A DNA stretch of 36,579 nt from Rubrivivax sp. (GTDB lineage Bacteria; Pseudomonadota; Gammaproteobacteria; Burkholderiales; Burkholderiaceae_C): contig JADJYX010000021.1 in the NCBI GenBank assembly GCA_016719535.1, forward strand, positions 1-36,579, written 5' to 3'. Positions 16,001-23,792 of the stretch are shown here, piece by piece. Position 1 is the stretch's first letter. Each line of letters starts with the position of its first letter. Below the pieces are notes generated by a model that made no database searches, was not told where the DNA came from, and was given only the letters and a program-made list of their open reading frames with translations. A program made the translations under genes and the position numbers.

Positions 16001-16278
16001 ACGATGGTGGCAACGGCGGAGGCCACCGCCCCGCTGCGCGCCTCAAGGCGAACGATCGCGAGGTGATGTACTTCGCGTACGACCGGCTCGGCATGCCACT
16101 TCTCTACGCCGACCTGATGCGCTTTCGCAAGGGGCCCTTGCGCCTGCAGCGTCTGCGAACACTGGTCACCCAGGGCTTGATGGTTGAGCGCGCGGTGCAG
16201 TCACCTGCAAGCGCGGCGGGACGGCCTGTGGCGGGTGCGGGTGCCGACGACGTGTTCGCCGACCCGGTGGACGAGTGA
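15997..16278 (+). CDS. Small protein coupled to ParM-like gene, possible adaptor
   Basis: ATG 15997 overlaps the stop of the ParM-like gene (ATGA). The 93-residue product begins MNDGGNGGGHRPAARLKAND, has a helical core REVMYFAYDRLGMPLLYADL with FRKGPLRLQRLRTLVTQGLM, and an acidic tail. The core has the look of a small winged-helix or helix-turn-helix domain. In known parMR loci the gene right after parM encodes ParR, the small DNA-binding adaptor that links filament to centromere, so that role is the natural guess. I cannot see sequence similarity to a named ParR family. Confidence 0.55.
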   Translation: MNDGGNGGGHRPAARLKANDREVMYFAYDRLGMPLLYADLMRFRKGPLRLQRLRTLVTQGLMVERAVQSPASAAGRPVAGAGADDVFADPVDE

Positions 16279-16719
16279 TCCACCATCATGGCGCCGGCAT
16301 GTCGGTCGCTTGCGGGTGGTAAAGCGTTCCGCCTCCTTCCCAGGCGCGCGATTCCGCAGTATCTTTTCGCGCATAGCGGCCGGCATCCCATGCCGTTGCC
16401 CGCCCCGCCGCGCAAGCGGTGGCGTTTGCGGTCGTGACCCGCCCTGGAGCAGCGTTCACCGGCTTTGATATGCCTTCGGGCCAACCGCCGTGATGACGCA
16501 GGCACCGCTGGTGCCGACAACCACTGCCAGCCGACCCACCGCGCGGCCCCGGCACCGACATCCATTCCTGCATCCCATCCACATGCACATCGGGCGGGCG
16601 CCCCGATGAGCCTTGAGGAAGAGCCGTTGACGCCCTTGATCGCCGTGGGATCCTGATCTCAACACGGCGGTGACCAAGCAGGTCATTCGTCCAAGGCCCC
16701 AGGTGGGGCCACGAAAGGC
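16279..16719. other. Gap without a supported gene
   Basis: About 440 bases with only inconsistent frames on both strands. No strong hairpin or operator symmetry stands out. Probably spacer or eroded sequence before the integrase operon. Confidence 0.4.
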
Positions 16720-17085
16720 ATGGACATGTCTGCGATCCCCATCACCTTCTACTCACTGCGCGAGGCCGCCACCGTGCTCGGCGTCGACTACTGCACCGCC
16801 CGGGGCCTGCTGGTCAGCGGGCAACTGCGCGGCTTTCAGATCGGCCGGCGCTGGCGCGTGCAGCCCGCCGACATCCAGGCTTTCATCGACAACGGCAAAG
16901 AGGCCGTGCAGCGCCGAGCGGCGACGGCCAAGTCCATCCACGACAGCATCGGAGACTCAACATGGCACTCAGAAAGCGCGGCCAGACCTGGTGGCTCGAC
17001 ATCGCCACTCCAGGTGGCCATCGCCTTAGAAGATCGGCTGAAACAACTGACCGCAAGGCGGCCCAGGAACTGCACGACAAGCTGA
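16720..17085 (+). CDS. Excisionase-like HTH DNA-binding protein
   Basis: Begins at ATG 16720 (or ATG 16726). The first 60 residues form an excisionase/MerR-type helix-turn-helix: FYSLREAATVLGVDYCTARG, LLVSGQLRGFQIGRRWRVQP, ADIQAFIDNGKEAVQRRAA. Such proteins bend DNA and steer integrases toward excision. The frame continues past the integrase start (16962) to 17085, a 124-base overlap; the last 40 residues there (RPGGSTSPLQVA...) are low in character, so an indel may have removed the true stop near 16960. Position directly before int fits an xis gene. Confidence 0.65.
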   Translation: MDMSAIPITFYSLREAATVLGVDYCTARGLLVSGQLRGFQIGRRWRVQPADIQAFIDNGKEAVQRRAATAKSIHDSIGDSTWHSESAARPGGSTSPLQVAIALEDRLKQLTARRPRNCTTS

Positions 17086-17999
17086 AAGCCGATCTCTGGC
17101 GCCAGGCCAAGCTGGGCGACAAGCCCAAGTACACCTGGGAGGACGCTGCGCTGCGCTGGCTGAACGAGCAGGCGCACAAGGCGTCCATCCGCGACGATGC
17201 CAAGAAGATCGAGATGCTGACGCCGTTCTTCCGCCGGGTGCCACTGGCCGACATGAGCTGGGACCGCATCCAGGCCGTGGTGGAAGGTCAGAAGGGCGAC
17301 CGCAAACCGGCCACGCGCAACCGCTACTACCAACTGGTGCGGGCTATCCTGCGCCGGGCCATGCGTGAGTGGCAGTGGATCGACAAGGTGCCGGTGGTGC
17401 GCCTGCACCGCGAGCCCGAGGGGCGCGTGCGCTACCTGTCGCCGCAGGAGATCGACACCCTGCTGCGCAACCTGCCCGAGCACCTGCGCGCGATGACGCG
17501 CTTTGCCTTCGCCACTGGTCTGCGCCGCGGCAACGTGCTGCGCCTGCGCTGGAAGCAGATCGACCTGGGCCGCCGCGTGATGCATGTGAAGGCCAGCGAG
17601 GTCAAGAACCGCAAGACGCTGGGCATCCCGTTGAACGAGAACGCCATCGCCATCATCCGCGAGCAGATCGGCAAGCACGACGAGTTCGTCTTCGTCTACA
17701 AAGGCAAGCCGCTGGCGGCGACGGTGAACACGGCCTGGCGCAACGCGCTGAAGAAGTCGGGCATTGAAGACTTCCACTTCCACGACACCCGCCACACCTG
17801 GGCCAGCTTGCTGATCCAGAACGGCGTGCCCAAGGGAATGATCAAGGAGTTGGGTGGGTGGAAGTCAGAGAAGATGGTCGAGCGCTATGCGCACCTGGCG
17901 CCGGAGCATCTGGCTCCCCATGCGGCGGTGCTGGACCGGGTGTTGAAGGCGCCCGGCAAGGCCGTCGAGCTGGCGCCGGTGCCAAAACGAACTGCTTGA
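16962..17999 (+). CDS. int: Tyrosine recombinase (phage-type integrase)
   Basis: Intact, 345 residues, ATG 16962. The N-terminal arm-binding domain (MALRKRGQTWWLDIATPGGH) is followed by a core-binding SAM-like domain (WEDAALRWLNEQAHKASIRD ... ATRNRYYQLVRAILRRAMRE). The catalytic domain carries the first Arg (FAFATGLRRGNVLRLRWKQI, about 183-202), Lys in ASEVKNRKTLGIPL, the HDTRHTWAS box (about 268-276) with His and Arg, and the nucleophile in MVERYAHLAPEHL (Tyr near 309). All active-site residues are present, so it can probably cut and rejoin DNA. It lies about 720 bases from tRNA-Lys(CTT), a likely attachment gene. Confidence 0.93.
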   Translation: MALRKRGQTWWLDIATPGGHRLRRSAETTDRKAAQELHDKLKADLWRQAKLGDKPKYTWEDAALRWLNEQAHKASIRDDAKKIEMLTPFFRRVPLADMSWDRIQAVVEGQKGDRKPATRNRYYQLVRAILRRAMREWQWIDKVPVVRLHREPEGRVRYLSPQEIDTLLRNLPEHLRAMTRFAFATGLRRGNVLRLRWKQIDLGRRVMHVKASEVKNRKTLGIPLNENAIAIIREQIGKHDEFVFVYKGKPLAATVNTAWRNALKKSGIEDFHFHDTRHTWASLLIQNGVPKGMIKELGGWKSEKMVERYAHLAPEHLAPHAAVLDRVLKAPGKAVELAPVPKRTA

Positions 18000-18081
18000 G
18001 GGCCGGTGCCCGCGCGATCGCCTTGACGACTGCAAGCCCAGTGTGAGCCTTCGATGGCATTAACCATCGGAGGCATTTCAC

Positions 18082-18597
18082 ATGCATGAGTTCAAGACCC
18101 TGTCCGGACGCCTGATCGAGGCCCGGCGCTACCTGACCCGCGCTGCGCGGCTGCGGCACCACGATCCGGCGTGTGAGCGCTGGGAACTGTGGCTGACCAC
18201 GGCCGACGGCCAGGAAGAGAAGCACGTCGTGGCATCGCGCTTGATGCCCGCACGCAGCGGGCATGCCGTGACGCTGATCCTGTCTGGCGACGAGCCCGTC
18301 GGCATGTTCAACCTGGACGCCGGCTATCGCGTCAACTTCGCGCGAGCCGACCCTGCGCTGTTGCTGCGCCCTGCGGATGTGGCTCTCGTTGTGTTCGGGG
18401 CGCTCGCGTCGATCGTGGCGTTGGCGTTCACCGGCCCGGCCATCATCGTGCTTGCGGTGCCCTTGTTGGCGCTCTACATCCCGGCCTTGGTGGCGGTGCG
18501 GCTGAGGAAGCGCAGCATGCTGCAGCGGCAGGTCGACCGGTTGCTGGACCAGGTGCAGGTGGATCACGTGGTCAGGCCGTTCCGGCGTCGCAGTTGA
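18082..18597 (+). CDS. Small membrane protein, function unknown
   Basis: ATG 18082 follows GGAGG by nine bases. The 171-residue product has a soluble N-terminal half (MHEFKTLSGRLIEARRYLTR, WELWLTTADGQEEKH, LILSGDEPVGMFNLDAGY), then two adjacent hydrophobic segments (ALVVFGALASIVALAFTGPA and IIVLAVPLLALYIPALVAVR, about residues 99-140). The tail is basic and amphipathic (RKRSMLQRQVDRLLDQVQVD) and probably cytoplasmic. I recognise no family. It is the last gene of the island, just inside the tRNA boundary. Confidence 0.6.
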   Translation: MHEFKTLSGRLIEARRYLTRAARLRHHDPACERWELWLTTADGQEEKHVVASRLMPARSGHAVTLILSGDEPVGMFNLDAGYRVNFARADPALLLRPADVALVVFGALASIVALAFTGPAIIVLAVPLLALYIPALVAVRLRKRSMLQRQVDRLLDQVQVDHVVRPFRRRS

Positions 18598-18680
18598 CTG
18601 GAGGTTCTGCGAAGCTGCGGCGTCGAGACCGATGCCGGCGACGCAAAAGCACGGCACAAATCCGGCACAGCCACGAAAAA

Positions 18681-18708
18681 GGGTTAGCAGCCACTTCGCT
18701 GCTAACCC
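18681..18708. terminator. Hairpin terminator between island and tRNA-Lys
   Basis: Perfect 11-bp stem GGGTTAGCAGC / GCTGCTAACCC with a 6-base loop CACTTC, sitting 14 bases beyond the 3' end of tRNA-Lys(CTT) on the minus strand. In that direction the stem is followed by CTTTTT, a short T run, so it probably ends the tRNA transcript. Confidence 0.7.
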
Positions 18709-18721
18709 TCTTCGTTGTTGG

Positions 18722-18794
18722 TGGGCCCTGAAGGATTCGAACCTTCGACCAACGGATTAAGAGTCCGCTGCTCTACCAACTGAGCTAAGAGCCC
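18722..18794 (-). tRNA. tRNA-Lys(CTT)
   Basis: 73 bases. The acceptor stem GGGCTCT pairs with AGGGCCC (one G-T pair); the D-arm carries AGCTCAGTTGGTAGAGC, the anticodon loop CTCTTAA gives anticodon CTT, and the T-arm GAAGG-TTCGAAT-CCTTC is complete. No CCA is encoded. The integrase gene lies on its 3' side, so this gene is the probable integration target. Confidence 0.95.
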
Positions 18795-18819
18795 TGGGGA
18801 TACCAACCTGCACGCTTGG

Positions 18820-18892
18820 TGGGTCGTGCAGGATTCGAACCTGCGACCAACGGATTAAAAGTCCGCTGCTCTACCGACTGAGCTAACGACCC
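18820..18892 (-). tRNA. tRNA-Lys(TTT)
   Basis: 73 bases. The acceptor stem GGGTCGT pairs with ACGACCC, the anticodon loop CTTTTAA gives TTT, and the T-arm GCAGG-TTCGAAT-CCTGC is complete. It lies 25 bases upstream of tRNA-Lys(CTT) on the same strand, so the two are probably co-transcribed and arose by duplication. Confidence 0.96.
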
Positions 18893-18933
18893 CATCCGCA
18901 GAGCCGACAATTATAGACAGAGATTGGCGCCTG

Positions 18934-19725
18934 TCAGCCAGCGGCTGTTGCGATCAGTTGTTCGACCGCTTCGCCGGCGGCCACGAAACCGAAGGTCGCG
19001 GTCACCGTCACCGTCGACCCATAGCCGGCGCAGGCCAACGCCGATCCGGCCGCGGCCAAGGTCACGTCACAGCCGTCGCCGCGCGGCCGCTGCACGGCCT
19101 CGCGCGAGAAGACGCAGCGCACCCCGATCGGCCCCTGGCGCGGCGCCACCCCGGCCTTGCGCAGACGCTGGCGCAGGCTGGCCAGCAACGGGTCGTGCGT
19201 GGTGGCGCCCAGGTCGTCGATGGCCGCCAGTTCGGCGCGCTTCTTGCCACCTGCCGCACCCACGCACACCAGCGGCACCCGCCCGGCCAGCGCCCAGGCG
19301 GCCAGCGCGGCCTTGGCCCTGACCTGGTCGCAGGCGTCGATCAGCACGTCCACCGGCACCGGCAGCAGCGCCGGCCAGTTGTCGGGCTGCACGAAGTCTT
19401 CCACCGCATGCACGCGGCAGCCGGGGTGGATGCCGGCAATGCGCTCGGCCAGCGCCTGCGCCTTGGCCTGGCCCAGCGTCGGCGTCAGCGCCTGGATCTG
19501 GCGGTTGACATTGGACTCGGCCACGTGGTCGAGGTCGAACAGCACCAGTTCGGCGACGCCGCATCGCGCCAGCGCCTCCACCGCCCACGAGCCCACGCCG
19601 CCGAGGCCGACCACGGCCACGCGCGCAGCGCGCAGCCGCGCATAGCCGGCATCGCCGAACAGGCGGCGCAGACCGCCGAAGCGGCGTTCGGCATCGGCAG
19701 CGTCGATGGCGGCACCGTTCGTCAA
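18934..19725 (-). CDS. tcdA: tRNA threonylcarbamoyladenosine dehydratase TcdA (ThiF/E1-like)
   Basis: 263 residues, ThiF/E1 fold. The family cyclises t6A37 of ANN-decoding tRNAs to ct6A using ATP. Visible: ADAERRFGGLRRLFGDAG at the start, the nucleotide loop VAVVGLGGVGSWAVEALARC, the metal/ATP segment ELVLFDLDHVAESNVNRQIQ, DVLIDACDQVRAKAALAAWA, and GKKRAELAAIDDLGATTHDP, with RQGPIGVRCVFSREAV near the end. The start is TTG 19725, which overlaps the stop of the transporter gene in TTGA; no in-frame ATG lies near. The stop is at 18934, 42 bases before tRNA-Lys(TTT). Confidence 0.9.
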   Translation of the reverse strand: MTNGAAIDAADAERRFGGLRRLFGDAGYARLRAARVAVVGLGGVGSWAVEALARCGVAELVLFDLDHVAESNVNRQIQALTPTLGQAKAQALAERIAGIHPGCRVHAVEDFVQPDNWPALLPVPVDVLIDACDQVRAKAALAAWALAGRVPLVCVGAAGGKKRAELAAIDDLGATTHDPLLASLRQRLRKAGVAPRQGPIGVRCVFSREAVQRPRGDGCDVTLAAAGSALACAGYGSTVTVTATFGFVAAGEAVEQLIATAAG

Positions 19726-20840
19726 AGGCTGCGCTCCAGCCGCCAGGTCTGCCAGCGCAGCGCCAGCACGGCGCCGGCCATGATGGCCGCGAGCGCGATG
19801 AAGCTGCCCAGCGCCAGCGTCGACAGACCCGACAGCCCCTGGCCGATGGTGCAGCCCATCGCGGTGACGCCGCCCACGCCCATCAGCAGCGCGCCGATCA
19901 GGTGGTTGGCCGTGTCCTCGACGCCCGCAAAGCCTTCCCAGCGGAAGCTGCGCGTGGCCAGCGCCACCAGGCCAGAGCCGACGATCACGCCGAGCGTGGA
20001 GACAATGCCGAGGGTGAGCACCTTGCTCGCGTCGCTGAAGAGGATCAGCCAGTCCAGCGTGTAGGCGACGGGGGCAACGAAGCTCAGCGACTCCATCGCG
20101 CGCGAGTTGGTGGCCAGGAAGACGGCCTCGAGCGTCTGCGGGTGCTCGGCGACGAAGCCCAGCCGGCCCGATACCCACCACACCGCGGCCACCACGGCGC
20201 CGATGCCCACGCCGCCCAGCAGCACGTCGCCGCGGCGGCCCTCCGGCCGCGCCAGCGCGAACAGCACCAAAGCCAGGCCGAGACCCAGCCCGAGCACCAG
20301 CGCCAGCGTCCGGCGCGCGACCCCGGTGCCTTGCGCCAGCAGCGAGGGCAGGTCCTGCCCCGGCGCCAGCGTGGCCGCCACGGCGTCGACCGTGGCCACG
20401 CGCCACACCGCCGTCAGCCCGCGCAGGGTGGCATAGGCCGCCAGGCCCAGCACCGCCAGCACGACCAGCGCCTTCAGATTGCCGCCGCCGATGCGCACCA
20501 GCGTCTTGCTGCCGCAGCCCGACGCCAGCACCATGCCGAAGCCGAACAGCAGGCCGCCGACGAGGTTGGACAGCCACACCAGGCGCGGCACCGCATAGAC
20601 GCTGTTCCTGGCCTCGATCCAGCCCAGGCCGACCATGGCGTTGAAGCCGATCATGGCCACGCCCGCCGCCAGCGCCCACATGCGCATGCGGCTCCAGTCG
20701 CCGATGCTGACGATGTCGGCCACCGCGCCCATGGTGCAGAAATGCGTGCGCTGCGCGATGGCGCCGAAGGCCACCGCCAGGGCAAAGCTGGCCCACAGCA
20801 CCTGCTGCACCAGCCCGGGAAGGTCGGATTCCTGCACCAT
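19722..20840 (-). CDS. YeeE/YedE-family membrane transporter (sulfur uptake)
   Basis: 372 residues from ATG 20840, about ten hydrophobic segments. The conserved cysteine loops of the YeeE/YedE (TsuA-like) family are present: AQRTHFCTMGAVADIVSIGD (about residues 29-48), GMVLASGCGSKTLVRIGGGN (about 101-120), and VTAMGCTIGQGLSGLSTLAL late in the protein. These proteins carry thiosulfate or related sulfur compounds across the inner membrane, with the cysteines relaying the substrate; the substrate here is inferred. It has two YeeE halves in one chain. The last codons overlap the start of tcdA, so both are probably one transcript. Confidence 0.88.
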   Translation of the reverse strand: MVQESDLPGLVQQVLWASFALAVAFGAIAQRTHFCTMGAVADIVSIGDWSRMRMWALAAGVAMIGFNAMVGLGWIEARNSVYAVPRLVWLSNLVGGLLFGFGMVLASGCGSKTLVRIGGGNLKALVVLAVLGLAAYATLRGLTAVWRVATVDAVAATLAPGQDLPSLLAQGTGVARRTLALVLGLGLGLALVLFALARPEGRRGDVLLGGVGIGAVVAAVWWVSGRLGFVAEHPQTLEAVFLATNSRAMESLSFVAPVAYTLDWLILFSDASKVLTLGIVSTLGVIVGSGLVALATRSFRWEGFAGVEDTANHLIGALLMGVGGVTAMGCTIGQGLSGLSTLALGSFIALAAIMAGAVLALRWQTWRLERSL

Positions 20841-20882
20841 GCACGATTCTGAACACGCACCCCCGCGCGGGCCGGCCGCCGG

Positions 20883-21677
20883 CTACTTCAGCGAGGCCAG
20901 CCTTTCCTTGCCGGCCTGCGCCGCCTCGGACTTCGGATAGGCCTTCATCAGGTCCTCGATGGTCTTGCGCGCGGCCTTGGCGTCCTTCATCTCGGCCTGG
21001 CTGTTGGCCAGTGCCAGCAGCGCCTCGGGCGCGCGCGGATGGTCGGGCGCGGCGGCGGCAAAGCTGCGGAAGCTGGCGATCGCCTCCTTGTAGTCGCGCC
21101 GCGCATATTGCGCATTGCCCAGCCAGAAACGGGCCGAATCGGCATAGCCGCTGGCCGGATAACGCCGCTGGAACGCGGCCAGCGCCACCGCGGCCTTGTC
21201 GAAGTCACCGCCGCGCATCAGCGCCACCGCGTCATCGTAGGCCTTGCGCTCGTCGGGGTCGGCGTTGAATTCGCGGCCGTCGAGCGACACACGCACCGGC
21301 TCGAGCCTGCGCACGCGCTCGTCGATGGACTGGCCGAGATCCTTCTGCCGCTTCTGCAGCTCGGCCAGCTCGCGCTGCGTCTGTTCGTCGGTGCCGCGCA
21401 GCCGCGCCAGGTCGGTGCGCATCAGCTCGAGCTGGTTGTTGAGGTCGAGCAGGCTGCGGCGCAGCGCGGCAATCTGCTCGAGCAGCTGCGCATTGGCGCT
21501 GCCCAGCTCGGCGATGCGCGCCTTGTGCGCCTCGTCGTTCTGGGCCACGCGGGCGCGCAGGTCCAGGATGGCCTTGCGCGCCTCGTCGTCCTCGAACAGC
21601 GCCCACGCCGGCTGCAGCGCCAGCAGCAGCGGCAGCGCCAGCAGACGGGCCGGCCGCATGGCACGGTCAAGCCTCAT
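20883..21677 (-). CDS. cpoB: Cell division coordinator CpoB (YbgF)
   Basis: 264 residues, periplasmic. A Sec signal peptide (RPARLLALPLLLALQPAWA) ends near residue 26; then a long coiled coil (AHKARIAELGSANAQLLEQI...LARLRGTDEQTQRELAELQK) that trimerises and contacts TolA, then three TPR repeats (AYDDAVALMRGGDFDKAAVA, SARFWLGNAQYARRDYKEAI, PEALLALANSQAEMKDAKAA). CpoB links peptidoglycan synthesis with Tol-driven outer-membrane constriction. Start ATG 21677 lies one base after the pal stop, with AAGGA eight bases upstream. Confidence 0.93.
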   Translation of the reverse strand: MRLDRAMRPARLLALPLLLALQPAWALFEDDEARKAILDLRARVAQNDEAHKARIAELGSANAQLLEQIAALRRSLLDLNNQLELMRTDLARLRGTDEQTQRELAELQKRQKDLGQSIDERVRRLEPVRVSLDGREFNADPDERKAYDDAVALMRGGDFDKAAVALAAFQRRYPASGYADSARFWLGNAQYARRDYKEAIASFRSFAAAAPDHPRAPEALLALANSQAEMKDAKAARKTIEDLMKAYPKSEAAQAGKERLASLK

Positions 21678-21678
21678 C

Positions 21679-22251
21679 TCATCGATCCTTGAGCTCGGCG
21701 CGACGGTTCCTGGCCCATGCCGCCTCGTCGCTGCCCTGCGCCGCGGGGCGCTCTTCGCCGAAGCTCACGGCCTCGACCTGCGCCGGGCCCACGCCCAGCA
21801 GGGCCAGCGACCGCACCACCGCCTCGGCGCGCTTCTGGCCCAGGGCCAGGTTGTATTCGCGGCTGCCGCGCTCGTCGGCATGGCCCTCGACGACCATGCG
21901 GCGCTGCTTGTTGGCCACCATGGCCTTGGCATGGCCCTCGACGAGCGGCTTGTATTCGTCCTTGATGACGAAGCTGTCGAAGTCGAAGTAGACGATGCGG
22001 GCCGCGGCCTCGACGGCACCGGCCCCCGCGCCCTGCTTGGTGAGGTCGACCGTCGCCACCTGCGACTGCGGCGTCGAGCCGGTGCTGCCGACCGATCCCC
22101 CCGCCGGTGTCTGGCCCGCGGTGGCGGCGCCCACCGGCGTGGGCGTGCGCGTCTCGACCGGTGTGTCCTGCAGCTTGATGCCCGAGGCGCAGCCGGCCAG
22201 CAAGGCGGCCGTGGCCAGCGCGGCAAGGGACAGGGTGGTCTTGCGGTTCAT
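21679..22251 (-). CDS. pal: Peptidoglycan-associated lipoprotein Pal
   Basis: 190 residues. A lipoprotein signal ends in LLAGC (Cys near residue 21), followed by a Ser/Thr/Gly/Pro-rich linker of about 60 residues and an OmpA-like domain. The latter has ARIVYFDFDSFVIKDEYKPL, VVEGHADERGSREYNLALGQ, KRAEAVVRSLALLG and SFGEERPAAQG, the segments that bind diaminopimelate in peptidoglycan. Pal anchors the outer membrane to the wall and binds TolB. The GGAGAG site precedes ATG 22251. It lies between tolB and cpoB in the standard order. Confidence 0.95.
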   Translation of the reverse strand: MNRKTTLSLAALATAALLAGCASGIKLQDTPVETRTPTPVGAATAGQTPAGGSVGSTGSTPQSQVATVDLTKQGAGAGAVEAAARIVYFDFDSFVIKDEYKPLVEGHAKAMVANKQRRMVVEGHADERGSREYNLALGQKRAEAVVRSLALLGVGPAQVEAVSFGEERPAAQGSDEAAWARNRRAELKDR

Positions 22252-22317
22252 CGTGCTCTCCTGGTGCGGGGGAAGGTCGGATCGGGGGCCGGACGGCGCT
22301 GCGCTGCCATCGCGCGC

Positions 22318-23604
22318 TCAGCGGTTGAACGGCCCCCACGCGGGTTCGAGCATGTCGGCGCCGCTGCTGACGAGGCGCGTCTTGATCTTGCCATCGAGGG
22401 TGGTGGTCATCAACACGTCGCGCCGGTTCTCGCGCGAGGTATAGACGATGAGGCGGCCATTGGGCGCAAAGCTCGGGCTCTCGTCGTCGCTGGTGTCGGT
22501 CAGCAGGCGCACGCCGCCGCTGCCGTTGGCCAGGTCCGTCAGCGCCAGCTTGAAGGCGCCGCTGCCCTGGCGCGCGACATACGCCATCAGCCGGCCGTCG
22601 GGGCTGATGGCGGGGCTGATGTTGTGGGCGCCGACGAAGGTCACGCGCTCGGGGTTGCCGCCGCCCGGGCTCACGCGGTAGATCTGCGGGCCGCCGCCGC
22701 GGTCGCTGACAAAGTAGACGAAGCGGCCGTCGGGGCTGTAGACGGCCTCGGTGTCGATCGCATTGCTGCTGGTCAGCCGCCGCGGGTTGCCGCCTTCGCG
22801 CGCCATCACGAACAGCTGCGCGATGCCGGCGGTCGACAGTGTGACGACCAGCTCGCGCCCGTCGGGTGACCAGGCCGGCGCGCTGTTGGAGCCGCGGAAA
22901 CTGGCCAGCTGCCGGCGGTCGCCGTTGAGCAGGCTCTGCACCCAGACCACGGCCTTCTGCGTCTCGAAGGACACATAGGCCAGCTCGCGTCCGTCGGGCG
23001 ACCAGGCCGGCGAGATGATGGGCTCGGCACTGGCCAGTGCCACCTGCGCGCGTTCGCCGTCGGCGTCGGTGATGTGCAGCGTGTGGCGACGGCCGCCGCG
23101 CAGCACATAGGCGATGCGGGTGGCGAAGACGCCGGGCTCGCCGGTCAGCGCCTGGTAGATCTCGTCGGCCACGCGGTGCGCGGCCAGCCGCAGGTCAGCG
23201 GCCACCGCCAGCTGGCTGCGGCCCAGCAGCTCTTCGCCGCGCACGGCGTCCCACAGCTTGTAGCGCACGTCGAAGCGGCCGTCGGCCAGCCGCGTGACCG
23301 ACCCGCCGACCACCGCGTCGGCGCCGCGCGCGCGCCATTCGGCGCCGACGACGGTGCTGCGCTCGTCCAGCGGCTGAGGTGATTCGCTGGCCCGGAAGAG
23401 CCCGCTGCGCGCCAGGTCGGCGCGCACGATGGCGCCCAGCGGGGCGCCCGACGCGGCCTCGTCCCGGAAATTGCCGACGACGATGGGAATCTGCGTCGCC
23501 CCCACACCCGAGATCTCGACCCGGAACTGCGCCGCGGCGGGCATCACGGCGCCGGTCGCGCCCCAGACGCCGAGGGCGGCTATCGCTTGTCTTCGAGAAG
23601 GCAT
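22318..23604 (-). CDS. tolB: Tol-Pal system periplasmic protein TolB
   Basis: 428 residues, usual for TolB. The N-terminal domain (FRVEISGVGATQIPIVVGNF, VRADLARSGLFRA) is followed by a six-bladed propeller with repeated WSPDGRELA/YSPDGRFVYF/ISPDGRLMAY elements (about residues 200-420). TolB shuttles between Pal and TolA. The start MPSRRQAIAALGVWGATG (ATG 23604) has a twin-arginine-like SRRQAI before its hydrophobic stretch; an upstream ATG (23622) would add six residues. The neighbour upstream is msbA on the other strand, not tolA, so tolQRA is elsewhere. Confidence 0.95.
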   Translation of the reverse strand: MPSRRQAIAALGVWGATGAVMPAAAQFRVEISGVGATQIPIVVGNFRDEAASGAPLGAIVRADLARSGLFRASESPQPLDERSTVVGAEWRARGADAVVGGSVTRLADGRFDVRYKLWDAVRGEELLGRSQLAVAADLRLAAHRVADEIYQALTGEPGVFATRIAYVLRGGRRHTLHITDADGERAQVALASAEPIISPAWSPDGRELAYVSFETQKAVVWVQSLLNGDRRQLASFRGSNSAPAWSPDGRELVVTLSTAGIAQLFVMAREGGNPRRLTSSNAIDTEAVYSPDGRFVYFVSDRGGGPQIYRVSPGGGNPERVTFVGAHNISPAISPDGRLMAYVARQGSGAFKLALTDLANGSGGVRLLTDTSDDESPSFAPNGRLIVYTSRENRRDVLMTTTLDGKIKTRLVSSGADMLEPAWGPFNR

Positions 23605-23792
23605 GAGGCCTGTGGATCGCATCGCGTGGAATTGGTTCAATCGCAGCCGACAGGCATCATGCACGCGATGCCTTTGGTTACCGGGCGCGGGCATCGGCGG
23701 CCATCGGCGCGGCCGATGGGTCGTGCGGCCGCTCGGTGCCGGATTGTAGGCAGCCGCCCCGCCGGGCCCGGCCGCGATAATGGCCGCGCTTC
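23605..23792. promoter_or_regulatory. Divergent intergenic region tolB / msbA
   Basis: About 190 bases shared by two divergent genes, so it must hold the promoters of both. No strong consensus boxes stand out; the GC content is as high as in the genes. Confidence 0.4.

Noticed and set aside
16104..16588. Minus-strand frames between the small ParM partner and the excisionase-like gene
   Set aside because: Arg/Ala/Gly-rich with no hydrophobic core, partly antisense to the small partner gene; treated as spacer.
1..18700. CRISPR array or phage structural genes in the island
   Set aside because: No regularly spaced repeats and no capsid, tail, portal or terminase patterns; the only regular repeats are IS ends.
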